Positions 58,301 through 64,000 of a stretch of DNA of 64,000 nt are shown here, piece after piece. Below the pieces are notes generated by a model. That model was not told the DNA's origin and did no database searches. It worked only from the letters and a program-made list of their open reading frames with translations. The translations under genes were made by a program, and so were the position numbers. Location: assembly GCA_964035795.1 (NCBI GenBank), contig OZ038322.1, forward strand, positions 5,384,925 to 5,448,924. Reading direction: 5' to 3'. The stretch's first letter is position 1. Each line of letters begins with the position of its first letter. Source of the DNA: Pterobdella sp. o SKG-2022. Taxonomy: Eukaryota; Annelida; Clitellata; Hirudinida; Piscicolidae.

Positions 58301-61095
58301 TAAAAGTGTTTTCATTCTAATTTTGTATTATAACCTACATATAACCAGAAACGTTAGATAATTGAATTTCAAAGTATTATTAGGTTTTACTCTTGATGAA
58401 AAACGCACCAAACTCACTTTTTATAATCATTATTGGTCACCAGATTGAACATATGAAGAACTTCAACGCTGAAGAATGGATGGAGAGATGGATGTTTTCC
58501 ATGAATGACAACCCCTCCAACGTCATCACATTCTTCAGGTTGAAATTTTAATTATTTTTGTTTTCAGAGCTTTTTCTCTAGTTTACCCAAAAAAAAGACA
58601 ATGCTTTGGTATAACTTACATTTTATAGCAAAGATTTGGATTGTTTTACTGCATAAGGTTCACTTTTAAAGGGATTTTTATTGATTTTCATAACTAAAAT
58701 TAAAAATTTGAAAAAGTTATTGCAACATTTGAACAAAAATGTTTTTTTTTGAGCTTCACTTTCTAAACATTTGTTCAGAAAAAATGAGAATTAGTTTTAA
58801 AAAGTCAATACTCTGCTTTAAAAGAACAATTGTAGATATTATAGAATGAAATTAATTTCAAATACATGTAGTTATATATTGTCTATGAAACATTCAATAT
58901 TGCGCAGAAAATACGACAAGAACAACAGTGGCATGATCAAGAGAGAAGATTTCGTAAAAGCCATCATAAATTCAGGTGAGATACATACTTAAATAGATCG
59001 ATATCATCATTATCATCATCATCATATATTTTATAAATATATATTTAATTTATATTTAATAAAAAAACTAATAATTTTTTTGACTTGACCATAATGATTG
59101 AATCATACATGTGACACAAATGGTTAAGGTAACCACAACTCACAGACTTTTCCACTTCATACTTGGAGGTGGAAGCTGTGGCAGACCTGTTTGATTGTAA
59201 TGACTTCATCAACTATAAACTCTTTGCTACCTCGCTCAAAGCTGATGAACATGTGAGTTTGGCCCGTTTAGCTCAATTGGTATAGCGTTAGGTTATATAT
59301 TTAAAGTTACTGGGTTCAATCCCGTGTCTGACCGACAGTTAACACCTGTTCCACAGTGTGTTTTTATGAGTTAATAATTGTAGTAAAAGCTTCAAATATG
59401 ACAAAAAGAAACGCTATATAAATTTTTTTTCATTGTCTTTTGCCTTTTAACAATATGCAGCTTATATTTATTGATATTTTTAGGATATCAACTGAGATTT
59501 TGAGGTCATTAATGCTTTAAGAGTTTTTGAAAAATATCTTTCGATTTGTTATTTTAAACGTTTTATTGAATTTTCTGAACCATTCAGCTTTTTATAGAAT
59601 CAACATTTACTTATGCATTGTTGTTGATTTAATAATTTTCAGATGAAGTTCAACAATGCGTTTTGAGTTACTAACAATTTTAAATTATTTTTGTAGGAAG
59701 ATGAGCACTTAAATAAAAATAGTATTGCATCTCGATTGTATCAAGCCGTCACATAAATATGCAGTTAAGGGAAGACGCGTCGGAGAGCGATGTGATAAGT
59801 GTGGAGATTGTGAAGCAAGGAAGAAGGTGCAGTTGTCTTAACAAGTTCTCTATCAAAATGGTGGAAGAGGGCAAATACCGGGTGAGAAGTTATGGAGTAA
59901 TTCAGCTCAATTTTAAAATTGAATTCAAATGTAAACGGTAAAAAAATTAAATTAAAAATAATTAAAACTAACAACAAGATTGTACAAATCTTCGCACATT
60001 TAAAAGTCACTGACAATTTTCTTGATCATTCTCTCCAAGCAATATAACAGTTGATAACTTCAAAACTTTTTGTTACTACTCAGTTCGGAGATTCTCAAAA
60101 ACTGCGTTTGGTGCGTACCCAACGCAACAGTGTGATGGTAAGGGTGGGAGGGGGGTGGATGAGTCTTGAAGAGTTTCTATTGAAAAACGACCCCTGCCGA
60201 AGTATGCTTCATTGGGTTTTGATAGGGTTTATTAACTGTAATCATAACTAGTTGATGGAGTTGAACAAAATGTTTTATGAATCTATTAATGATGATGATG
60301 TTTTCATAGCAAATCTAAAAGTTCGTGCATTTATAGACTTACAAAGCATTTTATTATATTGTCTCTGAGCTATAACTTAACCATATAATTATTTAATCTC
60401 CCAGCATTATTTTACTTTTTTTTATATTCAATTCTTAAAGAAAACAGAACACCAGAGTTGAAAGAGAGGTATTCATTGGCTGAAGGAACCAACCAGGCCA
60501 TGGCGGCATTCAAATCCCGATATCCACAGAAACCAAGCCAGCTAAGACCTCAAAATATACTGGAAGTTGACAAAGCAAATAAGGTATTATTGTGACATTG
60601 TATAGAGCTTATTAGGGGAATTCTTAGCGTTTTCCATTTTTAATTTTTGTATACAATTATCAACACATTAAAAGCTACAAGTTGAACAAAAATTATCGTA
60701 ACCTTTTTTCCTTTTAAACTCTTTTCATGAGCTTCAGTAACACACAAACTGACGCAGACTCCAATGACCCAGCATCACTGTGGCAGTGTGGGATCGGACC
60801 AAGAAGTGAAGCAAATCCTGTCATCCTCCTTCAGGATTATTGATGAACTCAGCAGTCAAGGTGAGTCTCAGATAAATATAACAATCAACAAGAATACTTC
60901 TTCATGCAGTCTATTTAAGACTTGAATATATTTTGCACGTTTTTTTCGAATGTTAACCCATGCTAAACGGACTTTGAAAAATGATGTTGATGATGATTTT
61001 AACAACGATGTTTGAAAACCGCAGACAGCCGCAGTAATATTTCAGGAGAGTCGGAGAGCAGGACTGTACGAAGGCAAGATACATACAAATTCTAG
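23925..61095 (+). CDS. Spectraplakin (dystonin / MACF1 / Short stop family), about 75 exons
   Basis: Hand-spliced model of roughly 22.5 kb of coding sequence (about 7,500 residues) ending at a TAG at 61093-61095. Domain order is: proline-rich N-terminal exon; plakin domain (spectrin repeats with an SH3-like insert, 24.9-30.6 kb); plectin repeats in two giant exons (30.7-41.1 kb); spectrin-repeat rod (41.2-58.1 kb); EF-hand pair (58.9-59.25 kb); GAS2 domain (59.8-60.2 kb); basic Ser/Pro tail (60.4-61.1 kb). The family crosslinks actin, microtubules and intermediate filaments or membrane junctions. Plectin repeats plus rod plus GAS2 in one gene identify a spectraplakin, not plectin, desmoplakin or dystrophin. 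Calponin-homology exons are not in the window, so this is either a CH-less isoform with its own promoter or a gene whose 5' exons lie elsewhere. Phase is continuous across nearly all junctions; exons 3/4, 18, 25, 51 and 72 are the doubtful ones. Confidence 0.95.
24459..24867. other. Intron 1 of the visible spectraplakin gene
   Basis: Begins with a C/T-rich patch containing TCTCTTGC-type direct repeats (24483-24540), then an AAT/ATT microsatellite near 24665-24690. Reading through the donor gives about 42 extra residues before a stop, which look non-coding. Confidence 0.6.
24868..27753 (+). CDS. Spectraplakin exons 2-9: plakin-domain spectrin repeats
   Basis: Exons 24868-24996, 25070-25177, 25588-25642, 25865-25954, 26462-26566, 26953-27048, 27160-27267 and 27607-27753. 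They encode helical segments with repeat signatures such as [41 protein letters not shown] and [16 protein letters not shown]. All are in phase 0 except the exon 3/4 join. Exon 4 (AG at 25586-25587) needs two bases carried over, but the best exon 3 donor (GT at 25178) leaves none. A weaker GT at 25201 would fix this, or a micro-exon is missing. In the family this rigid rod binds junctional or membrane partners. The last exon leads into the SH3 insert. Confidence 0.88.
26641..26676 (+). repeat. Dispersed intronic repeat, copy 1
   Basis: GTTTTATAATAAGGCTAAAC followed by CTATCGAA matches the interior of the TIR element 140 bases away, in the same orientation, with a few substitutions. Confidence 0.65.
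26757..26857. mobile_element. Small TIR element (MITE-like), 101 bp
   Basis: Perfect 17-base terminal inverted repeats: ATTTTTTAACGAAAAAC at 26757-26773 and its exact complement at 26841-26857. The interior carries the dispersed motif GTTTTATGATAAGGC...TTATCGAAAATTATAGC (26784-26828), which recurs in other introns. It lies in the intron between exons 6 and 7. No obvious target-site duplication. Confidence 0.75.
27319..27374 (+). repeat. Half copy of the foldback element
   Basis: ACACTTTTCGGAGTTTATT...TTTTCGTAAGTTGAAC then TAACATTATCAAGT aligns with the left arm of the 58166-58307 foldback element. The complementary right arm is missing, so this is a solo or decayed arm in the intron after exon 8. 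Confidence 0.65.
27754..28714. other. Intron 9: G+C-richer insert and AT microsatellite
   Basis: A block at 27865-28200 is richer in G+C than other introns, with a minus-strand 81-codon open frame of no recognised family; it looks like a transposable-element fragment. It is followed by a long (AT)n tract and by a G+C-rich patch with GGCATGCCACGGGCATGC at 28421-28442. Confidence 0.5.
28296..28400. repeat. (AT)n microsatellite
   Basis: About 100 bases of almost pure AT dinucleotide, interrupted near 28379 and 28392 by CT. The open frames of alternating Tyr-Ile on both strands here are artefacts of the repeat. Confidence 0.95.
28715..28899 (+). CDS. Spectraplakin exon 10: SH3-like insert of the plakin domain
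   Basis: 185 nt, phase 0 to phase 2, acceptor TTACAG and donor GTAAGT. The core reads [20 protein letters not shown] then [16 protein letters not shown]. This matches the plakin SH3 pattern (EGD-x-x-LL-x-W-x-V-x-x-G-x-x-x-x-P-S-x-x-x). As in other plakins the RT-loop ALYDY motif is absent, so canonical PxxP binding is unlikely and the fold probably packs on the neighbouring spectrin repeat. Confidence 0.88.
29079..30627 (+). CDS. Spectraplakin exons 11-14: C-terminal half of the plakin domain
   Basis: Exons 29079-29328, 29397-29545, 30111-30192 and 30458-30627, with continuous phase (2-0-2-0-2). They encode helical repeat segments such as [58 protein letters not shown] and [20 protein letters not shown]. 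The exon at 29397 is preceded by a run of A, with no pyrimidine tract at its acceptor. The block ends with a short Lys-rich linker leading to the plectin repeats. Confidence 0.9.
29766..29802 (-). repeat. Dispersed intronic repeat, copy 3 (inverted)
   Basis: Reverse complement of the same motif: it reads GTTTTATGATAAGGCTATAC then TTATCGAAAATTATAGC on the minus strand. In the intron before exon 13. Confidence 0.7.
30689..38045 (+). CDS. Spectraplakin exon 15: giant plectin-repeat exon
   Basis: A single 7,357-nt exon of about 2,450 residues. Acceptor TTTGCAG; donor CAG|GTCAAG keeps phase 0 with the next exon. It consists mostly of tandem plectin repeats of about 38 residues, with units of the form (P)xTG-x-x-x-(S/T)LxEAI-x-x-G-(L/Y/F)-(I/V), such as [19 protein letters not shown] and [19 protein letters not shown]. 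Plectin repeats in other plakins bind intermediate filaments, and in long spectraplakins they form an optional central module. A repeat-free stretch at about 33820-34590 is Asn/Lys/Gln-rich. Read-through of the donor would end at a TAA at 38061-38063. Confidence 0.95.
38046..38454 (+). promoter_or_regulatory. Intron between the plectin-repeat exons, with possible intronic polyadenylation
   Basis: Failure to use the weak donor GTCAAG at 38046 adds five residues and reaches an in-frame TAA at 38061-38063. A consensus AATAAA lies at 38274-38279 inside the intron. Together these could end a short transcript after the first plectin-repeat block. The splice to 38455 also keeps phase, so both products are possible. 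Not proven. Confidence 0.4.
38455..41112 (+). CDS. Spectraplakin exon 16: second plectin-repeat exon
   Basis: 886 codons, acceptor TTTTTGTAG and donor AAC|GTTTGT, phase 0 at both ends. An acidic, Asn-rich lead of about 120 residues precedes further plectin repeats, such as [38 protein letters not shown] and [19 protein letters not shown]. It ends in a Lys/Thr-rich linker ([17 protein letters not shown]) before the rod. Local divergence between units is high, so these are old repeats, not a recent tandem array. Confidence 0.93.
41233..43473 (+). CDS. Spectraplakin exons 17-24: start of the spectrin-repeat rod
   Basis: Exons 41233-41367, 41478-41648, 42017-42199, 42309-42392, 42512-42648, 42780-42939, 43024-43199 and 43341-43473. 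Helix A tryptophan signatures recur: [52 protein letters not shown] and [12 protein letters not shown]. Exon 18 is best started at the non-consensus acceptor CTTGAAG (41477). The more 5' AG at 41450-41451 would break the frame. The rod is a flexible spacer between cytoskeletal binding ends. Confidence 0.87.
41791..41823 (+). repeat. Dispersed intronic repeat, copy 4 (diverged)
   Basis: GTTTTATAATAAAGTTGAAC then TTACGGAAATTAT: a diverged copy of the motif in the intron before exon 19. Confidence 0.5.
43716..44918 (+). CDS. Spectraplakin exons 25-28: spectrin-repeat rod
   Basis: Exons 43716-43833, 44103-44290, 44374-44712 and 44798-44918. Signatures are [51 protein letters not shown] and [18 protein letters not shown]. 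Exon 25 start is uncertain: the consensus-looking acceptor at 43675 gives the wrong phase, whereas TTAAAG at 43715 fits, though it has little pyrimidine tract. Confidence 0.82.
45071..46183 (+). CDS. Spectraplakin exon 29: large rod exon
   Basis: A 1,113-nt exon, phase 1 in and phase 1 out (TTATCAG acceptor, GTAATT donor). It encodes roughly 370 residues covering about three spectrin repeats without introns. Helix A signatures are [31 protein letters not shown] and related heptads. Strong coiled-coil character with Lys/Glu-rich heptads. Confidence 0.92.
46276..49378 (+). CDS. Spectraplakin exons 30-41: spectrin-repeat rod
   Basis: Exons 46276-46442, 46519-46662, 46765-46883, 46975-47068, 47168-47240, 47422-47540, 47660-47881, 47949-48059, 48245-48352, 48505-48720, 48869-49177 and 49230-49378. 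Phase is continuous throughout. Exon 30 has two equivalent AG choices (46275 and 46281). The short exon at 47168 ([19 protein letters not shown]) is required to carry phase between its neighbours. Sequence is highly charged alpha-helix. Tryptophan signatures are sparser here than in exons 17-29 (for example [17 protein letters not shown]), so this part of the rod may be more divergent coiled coil. Confidence 0.85.
49402..49470 (+). repeat. tRNA-derived fragment (SINE head) in an intron
   Basis: TATAGCTCAGTTGGTAGAGC is a near-perfect tRNA D-arm / pol III A box, and CGGGTTCTATTCC about 40 bases on is a degenerate B box. The 3' acceptor strand does not close with the 5' end, so it is a SINE head or tRNA pseudogene, not a functional tRNA. 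It lies in the intron after exon 41. Confidence 0.65.
49664..50538 (+). CDS. Spectraplakin exons 42-43: acidic low-helix linker then rod
   Basis: Exons 49664-49937 and 50107-50538. Exon 42 and the first half of exon 43 are rich in Glu, Asp, Ser and Asn, with no clear heptads (for example [20 protein letters not shown] and [17 protein letters not shown]), suggesting a flexible linker within the rod. The second half of exon 43 returns to helical repeat sequence ([19 protein letters not shown]). Confidence 0.88.
49961..50004 (+). repeat. Dispersed intronic repeat, copy 5
   Basis: GTTTCATGATAAGACTAAAT then TTATCGAAAGTTATAGCTTTTGAT matches the TIR-element interior over about 44 bases. In the intron between exons 42 and 43, starting only about 23 bases after the donor. 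Confidence 0.7.
50651..52639 (+). CDS. Spectraplakin exons 44-50: spectrin-repeat rod
   Basis: Exons 50651-50800, 50896-51060, 51160-51438, 51540-51732, 51832-52049, 52141-52362 and 52550-52639. Phase is continuous. Repeat signatures include [37 protein letters not shown] and [15 protein letters not shown]. Donors are often weak (GTTATT, GTTTGT, GTTAGC). Confidence 0.87.
52717..54841 (+). CDS. Spectraplakin exons 51-57: spectrin-repeat rod with a basic insert
   Basis: Exons 52717-52803, 52964-53116, 53616-53843, 53922-54056, 54199-54293, 54468-54553 and 54645-54841. Exon 51 has two phase-0 donors (52803 GTTATC, or 52887 GTAAAA); the longer form adds a Phe/Lys-rich tail that looks like intron. 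Exon 53 carries a basic, low-complexity insert ([18 protein letters not shown]). Later exons return to repeat sequence ([20 protein letters not shown]). The weakest exon is 54199-54293, called from coding potential and phase. Confidence 0.82.
53190..53420. repeat. G+C-richer insert in an intron, probable old transposable element
   Basis: Within the intron 53117-53615, about 230 bases have clearly higher G+C than the flanks (for example GCGGGGCGGATAC and GGGGACGGCGGATC). No open frame and no exon is needed by phase here. Likely a dispersed-element relic of unknown class. Confidence 0.4.
55096..57838 (+). CDS. Spectraplakin exons 58-66: distal spectrin-repeat rod
   Basis: Exons 55096-55220, 55317-55452, 55696-55970, 56061-56217, 56413-56571, 56714-56848, 56993-57120, 57322-57520 and 57658-57838 (57664 is an equally phased start for the last). 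Signatures are [53 protein letters not shown] and [19 protein letters not shown]. This is the membrane-distal rod next to the EF-GAS2 module. Confidence 0.88.
57972..58538 (+). CDS. Spectraplakin exons 67-68: last rod helix and pre-EF-hand segment
   Basis: Exons 57972-58072 and 58444-58538. They encode [20 protein letters not shown] and [20 protein letters not shown]. These match the conserved family block before the EF-hands (an L-x-x-x-W-x-x-V-W-L-x-x-x-x-R-x-R-x-L-Q-D helix, then the W-x-x-x-Y/W-x-x-W-M segment). The strength of this match fixes the family as spectraplakin. Confidence 0.93.
58166..58307. mobile_element. Foldback element with 62-base near-perfect arms
   Basis: Arms 58166-58227 and 58246-58307 are near-perfect inverse complements (few mismatches), separated by an 18-base spacer that itself contains GTACAAATATTTGTAC. 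It sits in the intron between exons 67 and 68. It shares its arm sequence with elements at 62356-62480 and 27319-27374, so it belongs to a dispersed MITE-like or foldback family. There is no coding capacity. Confidence 0.85.
58908..58975 (+). CDS. Spectraplakin exon 69: first EF-hand
   Basis: 68 nt, phase 2 in and phase 1 out. The loop [12 protein letters not shown] keeps Asp1, Asn3, Ser5, Gly6, Ile8 and Asp12, so Ca2+ binding is plausible, although most EF-hands have Glu at position 12. The exon follows the MERWMFSM...ITFFR helix. Confidence 0.92.
59146..59252 (+). CDS. Spectraplakin exon 70: second EF-hand, degenerate
   Basis: 107 nt, phase 1 in and phase 0 out. It encodes [20 protein letters not shown] then [12 protein letters not shown], aligning with the family's second EF-hand. 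The loop is shortened ([12 protein letters not shown] in place of FDRDGDGYIDYYEF) and lacks the DxDxDG ligands and the acidic position 12. The fold may be retained, but Ca2+ binding is not expected. Confidence 0.88.
59259..59336 (+). repeat. tRNA-derived fragment (SINE head) next to a splice donor
   Basis: GTTTAGCTCAATTGGTATAGC (A box-like; the first 20 bases carry the match) and GGGTTCAATCCCGT (B box-like, paired T stem) are spaced as in a tRNA. It begins only about six bases after the donor of exon 70. The related tRNA-like fragment at 49402 is in the same orientation. Confidence 0.65.
59697..59756 (+). CDS. Possible alternative last exon replacing the GAS2 domain
   Basis: After a good acceptor (TTATTTTTGTAG), the phase-0 frame reads [19 protein letters not shown] and then TAA at 59754-59756. 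Spliced from exon 70 it would end the protein right after the EF-hands, without the GAS2 domain. The constitutive route uses the acceptor only 8 bases past that stop (59763-59764). It may be chance; no polyadenylation signal is obvious nearby. Confidence 0.3.
   Translation, partial: EDEHLNKNSIASRLYQAVT
59765..59881 (+). CDS. Spectraplakin exon 71: GAS2 domain, first half
   Basis: 39 codons, phase 0 (ATGCAG acceptor, GTGAGA donor). It encodes [20 protein letters not shown] then [12 protein letters not shown]. This matches the GAS2 (GAR) pattern with the C-x-C zinc-ligand pair and the F-x-(V/I)-x-x-x-(G/E)-x-x-K-Y-R strand. The domain binds and stabilises microtubules. Confidence 0.93.
60084..60201 (+). 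CDS. Spectraplakin exon 72: GAS2 domain, second half
   Basis: 118 nt, phase 0 in and phase 1 out. It encodes [20 protein letters not shown] and [18 protein letters not shown], the diagnostic GAS2 core with the third zinc-ligand cysteine in DPC. I took the strong acceptor TTACTACTCAG at 60083. A second in-phase acceptor (ATAACAG near 60050) would add [11 protein letters not shown], closer in length to vertebrate MACF1 but longer than GAS2-like proteins. Confidence 0.92.
60441..61095 (+). CDS. Spectraplakin exons 73-75: C-terminal tail and stop
   Basis: Exons 60441-60583, 60758-60860 and 61025-61095, the last with TAG at 61093-61095. The tail begins [20 protein letters not shown], which matches the conserved post-GAS2 segment (GRTN-LE-LREKF-LPEG). 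It continues as Arg/Ser/Pro/Gln-rich sequence and ends [10 protein letters not shown]. It is shorter than vertebrate tails, and I see no canonical SxIP EB1-binding motif in it. Confidence 0.88.
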
Positions 61096-62355
61096 AAAGC
61101 TTTCTTTCTTAATGATTATTCGAGAATTTTTTTTCAATTGTTGTTTGGGTTTATATGAATTTAAACGTGAAAATTTTGTTATTTTCGGATATTCATGAGA
61201 GTATATTTGTTGTCTCGAAGCATATTTTGGCTATGATTTTAAGCATTCCAACTGGTTTCTACTGCTCGATTCCTGTTTTTTTATTTTTAAAAAATTCAAT
61301 TGAATTATTTTTAGAGTTTTGATTTACGTTTCAACTTGATTTACTTTTGAATTCCAACATTTCAAAAGTATTTATAATCATCAGCATGTGTCCTTATTAT
61401 GATAGATAGTTTTTGTTGTGAGAACAATTCCTATATACATTGAAGCACATCATAAAACATTTGCACAGTTTTGAAAAGACCACGATATTTACACGAAAAT
61501 TACAACGAATGATAATTTTAGATTTTACATTGCATTACTTACTGTTTCCGATCAGTTCATATTTATAGAAGGATGAATTATATCTGAGCTTTTTTCACTG
61601 TTTTGTGATGCCCATTCTTGAAATTTATTCCCGTAATTCAAAATATTTATAGTTTTGTACTTGTATCCATTTTTTCGTTCAATTATTTTTACCGTTTGAA
61701 CTTGTGCCTTTTTGCAAGAGATTTGTTTTGTTTATATGAATTGGATATTTTTATCAAAACTTTTATCAAAAACCTTGAGTTTAAGATATTTGAGTTCTTG
61801 TTGCAGTTATAAACGCTTGTAATATTCTATATCACACTAACATCGTATAAGCTTATTGAGTTTTGTTGAAACTTAATTTAAGTGCGCCTTTTTTCTTTAA
61901 TTTATATGCATCTTTTTATCGATTCATATACATCCAAGCACGAAAGTTTTAAGACTTTGAGACTGATCTTTTTTTTGGTCTGAACAACATTTATTAAGAG
62001 TATTGTTACGTTTTGGTTCAAATAAACTTGAATGCTTTTTTTGGCTTCAGCTGTACAATAGGATTTAATACAAATTTTACTGAAACTCTATAGAATTTCG
62101 CGTGTTTAATATTCACTTTTATATCGAAAAACCACTATAAGATCTATGAAATTGAGTATAGTGACGGTGGTGAAAGTCACCACTTCAATCTGTCCTACCA
62201 TATCCGCCATTAATATCGAATCTCAACATATTAAATTCATCATTTTACCCAAGAAAATCGTATCTAACTTTATTTCTGGTATTTTCTTATTTATCTTTTT
62301 TCGTAAAAAACGTTTACTCACATTTATCTAAAAAATCATGTTTTTTATGAACTTA
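61096..62355 (+). other. Probable 3' UTR and downstream sequence
   Basis: A+T-rich sequence after the spectraplakin stop. The first consensus AATAAA that I see lies at about 62021-62026, giving a candidate 3' UTR of roughly 0.9 kb. The open frame at 61618-61812 looks like random A+T-rich sequence. Confidence 0.4.
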
Positions 62356-62480
62356 AGTATATTTGGGAACACAAATAAATTTTATTAAAATACGAAGCTT
62401 TTCGTTGACAAAGTAACATTTTCAAGTATCATACTTGAAAATGTTACTCAATAAAATTTAGTTTTGTTCTTAAATATACT
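62356..62480. mobile_element. Second foldback element downstream of the gene
   Basis: Central arms are perfect over 18 bases: AGTAACATTTTCAAGTAT at 62412-62429, and its complement at 62431-62448 across a one-base spacer. Imperfect outer arms (62356-62386 and 62450-62480) extend the palindrome. The unpaired stretch ACGAAGCTTTTCGT in the left half resembles the ACGAAGCTTCTCGT of the 58166 element, tying the two to one family. Confidence 0.75.
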
Positions 62481-64000
62481 CTTGAATTTGGCTAGTGTAA
62501 AATCATTATCAACCTAAATTTATAGAAACCCTTATCTAAATTAATTTTTGATCAACTAGAATGAATATTTTTTCATTTACAATCATTTGTAAACTTTAAA
62601 TATAGTAAATCCTTGCGTATGATCATAAAATAATATGTATGAAAGGAAAATAAGGAGCTTTTTTGAGAATAACTTACATAGCCAAGTAATAAAATAGCCA
62701 AATAATATTAGATAAAAATAATACTTGATCGAAATTTTTAGTTTATTTCATATGAAGTGATAGCAATAAAAATTATGCACCAAGAAATAGCTTGATATCT
62801 TCGTAAACAAAATAATAATTATATGTTAATAAGTAATTGCTAAATCATATTATATAACAAATGTGATAATAATAGCTCTTTCAATTCTTCGAAACAAGAC
62901 TGATAACTTTCCATATCATTTGAGTGCGAGCTTTTAAGTTCTGATGTAGGCGGTCTGATTTTCTTGACGTTACAGACGTAGTAGGCGATCATCATCGTTT
63001 TCTACTAGTCTGATGTTTTTTGATAGGCACCGTACGTTATTCTATAGCCATTGGCTTTTATAAAATAGTTTTGGGAACACTTTGGTATGCAATATTATTT
63101 CATTATTTATTCTTTAAAAAAATCTTTATTATCTTGTTTATAATATCACAATAGGAATTATTTTGGTTACTTGATCTTTTTACAAGCATCGTTTTAGGAT
63201 TTCTATGAGCTCCGAGTAGTATTATATAAGGTAACAATCAGTTTTGGGTAACAAGATTAAGACTCTAACAAAAGCTATTACAAAAGAACAGCATAATTAA
63301 ACTTAAAATACTTATTAGTATAATGAGATTTTCTATTTGAATGCTTTTTTCCATATTTTTATATGACCAATTTTTGAATAGTATATTTGAAGCCACTTAT
63401 TGGTTCTACTAAATAAGTTAATTACTAACCAAGTAGTGAGGAAAGAATTATTTATTCATCAATTAGTGGGGAATAAATTAGATTTTTTTCAAACTTTTTT
63501 AAAAATCCGTCCTTGCTACGAAGACAGACCATAATAGGTTGACTGAGGTTATTTTAAGATGCCTTTAGCTTATAAAGTAGTGTACAAAAAAATAGAATAC
63601 TATCTAAAGCTTTTTAAATTATTTAGTTTAGTCAATCTTTTTTGGACGATTGTGTTATGCAAGATATTCTTCTTCAGCTTGATGGAGTTTCTGTCTTGAT
63701 TCTCAAATAGAGGTTGAATATATGAAGAATTTATTGACCTAGAAACAAAAATGTCAACTTTGGCATTTTTACAGCATTCGTTTAATACTCAATAAAATAT
63801 AATCATTCATGTTATCCAAGCTAGTTTTATGTTATAGCACAAAAATACACTCAAGTTAAATACCCAAGTTATACTTAACATATATATTTAATTTTATTGA
63901 CGTCATAGCTTGAAAACAATGTGCTAATGATTTGTAATGAATTAATTTTTAATAAATTTTTAAGCATGAATACCTTAATCTAATCAATAATCAAATCCTG
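62481..64000. other. Right-edge sequence, no feature recognised
   Basis: A+T-rich, presumably intergenic. A slightly G+C-richer patch at about 62925-63010 has no clear frame or RNA-gene signature. Confidence 0.5.

Noticed and set aside
49402..59336. Functional tRNA genes
   Set aside because: A and B boxes are present, but the acceptor stems do not pair and anticodon stems are poor.
59765..60016. Minus-strand open frame opposite the GAS2 exon
   Set aside because: Shadow of the GAS2-coding exon, which has clear family motifs.

Overview
This is nuclear DNA from an animal with an A+T-rich genome (roughly 70% A+T by eye). The genes are split into many short exons by small A+T-rich introns. The sequence does not settle the phylum. 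Non-LTR retrotransposon relics, tRNA-derived SINE-like pieces and foldback elements all fit an invertebrate. Nothing suggests a prokaryote, an organelle or a nonstandard genetic code.

Left part (1-12.4 kb, minus strand): eight exons that splice in frame into the N-terminal kinase domain of a Ste20 / germinal-centre kinase of the MAP4K4-TNIK-MINK (misshapen) subfamily. The chain runs from the glycine-rich loop at 12.34-12.40 kb to the activation loop at 0.49-0.56 kb. The rest of the kinase lies beyond the left edge, and I did not find the first coding exon.

Middle part (12.4-23.9 kb): no host gene that I can name. It holds two dead non-LTR retrotransposon fragments on either side of a 200-N assembly gap, a tRNA-like fragment, and one short coding-like minus-strand segment near 22.9 kb.

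Right part (23.9-61.1 kb, plus strand): one very large gene of about 75 exons, with roughly 22.5 kb of coding sequence and about 7,500 residues. It is a spectraplakin (dystonin / MACF1 / Short stop family). In order it has a proline-rich N-terminal exon, a plakin domain of spectrin repeats with an SH3-like insert, about 3,300 residues of plectin-repeat sequence in two giant exons, a long spectrin-repeat rod, an EF-hand pair, a GAS2 zinc-binding microtubule domain and a basic tail. The order is that of the long MACF1b/BPAG1b isoforms, but no calponin-homology actin-binding exon is visible in the window. I placed exon borders by hand from splice dinucleotides and reading-phase continuity. Nearly all junctions keep phase; exons 3/4, 18, 25, 51 and the second GAS2 exon are the uncertain ones.

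The two genes are divergently arranged. Observations beyond the gene models are a foldback-element family, a second small TIR element with dispersed relatives in introns of the same gene, a possible intronic termination site that would give a short BPAG1e-like isoform, a degenerate second EF-hand and a possible alternative last exon that would remove the GAS2 domain.
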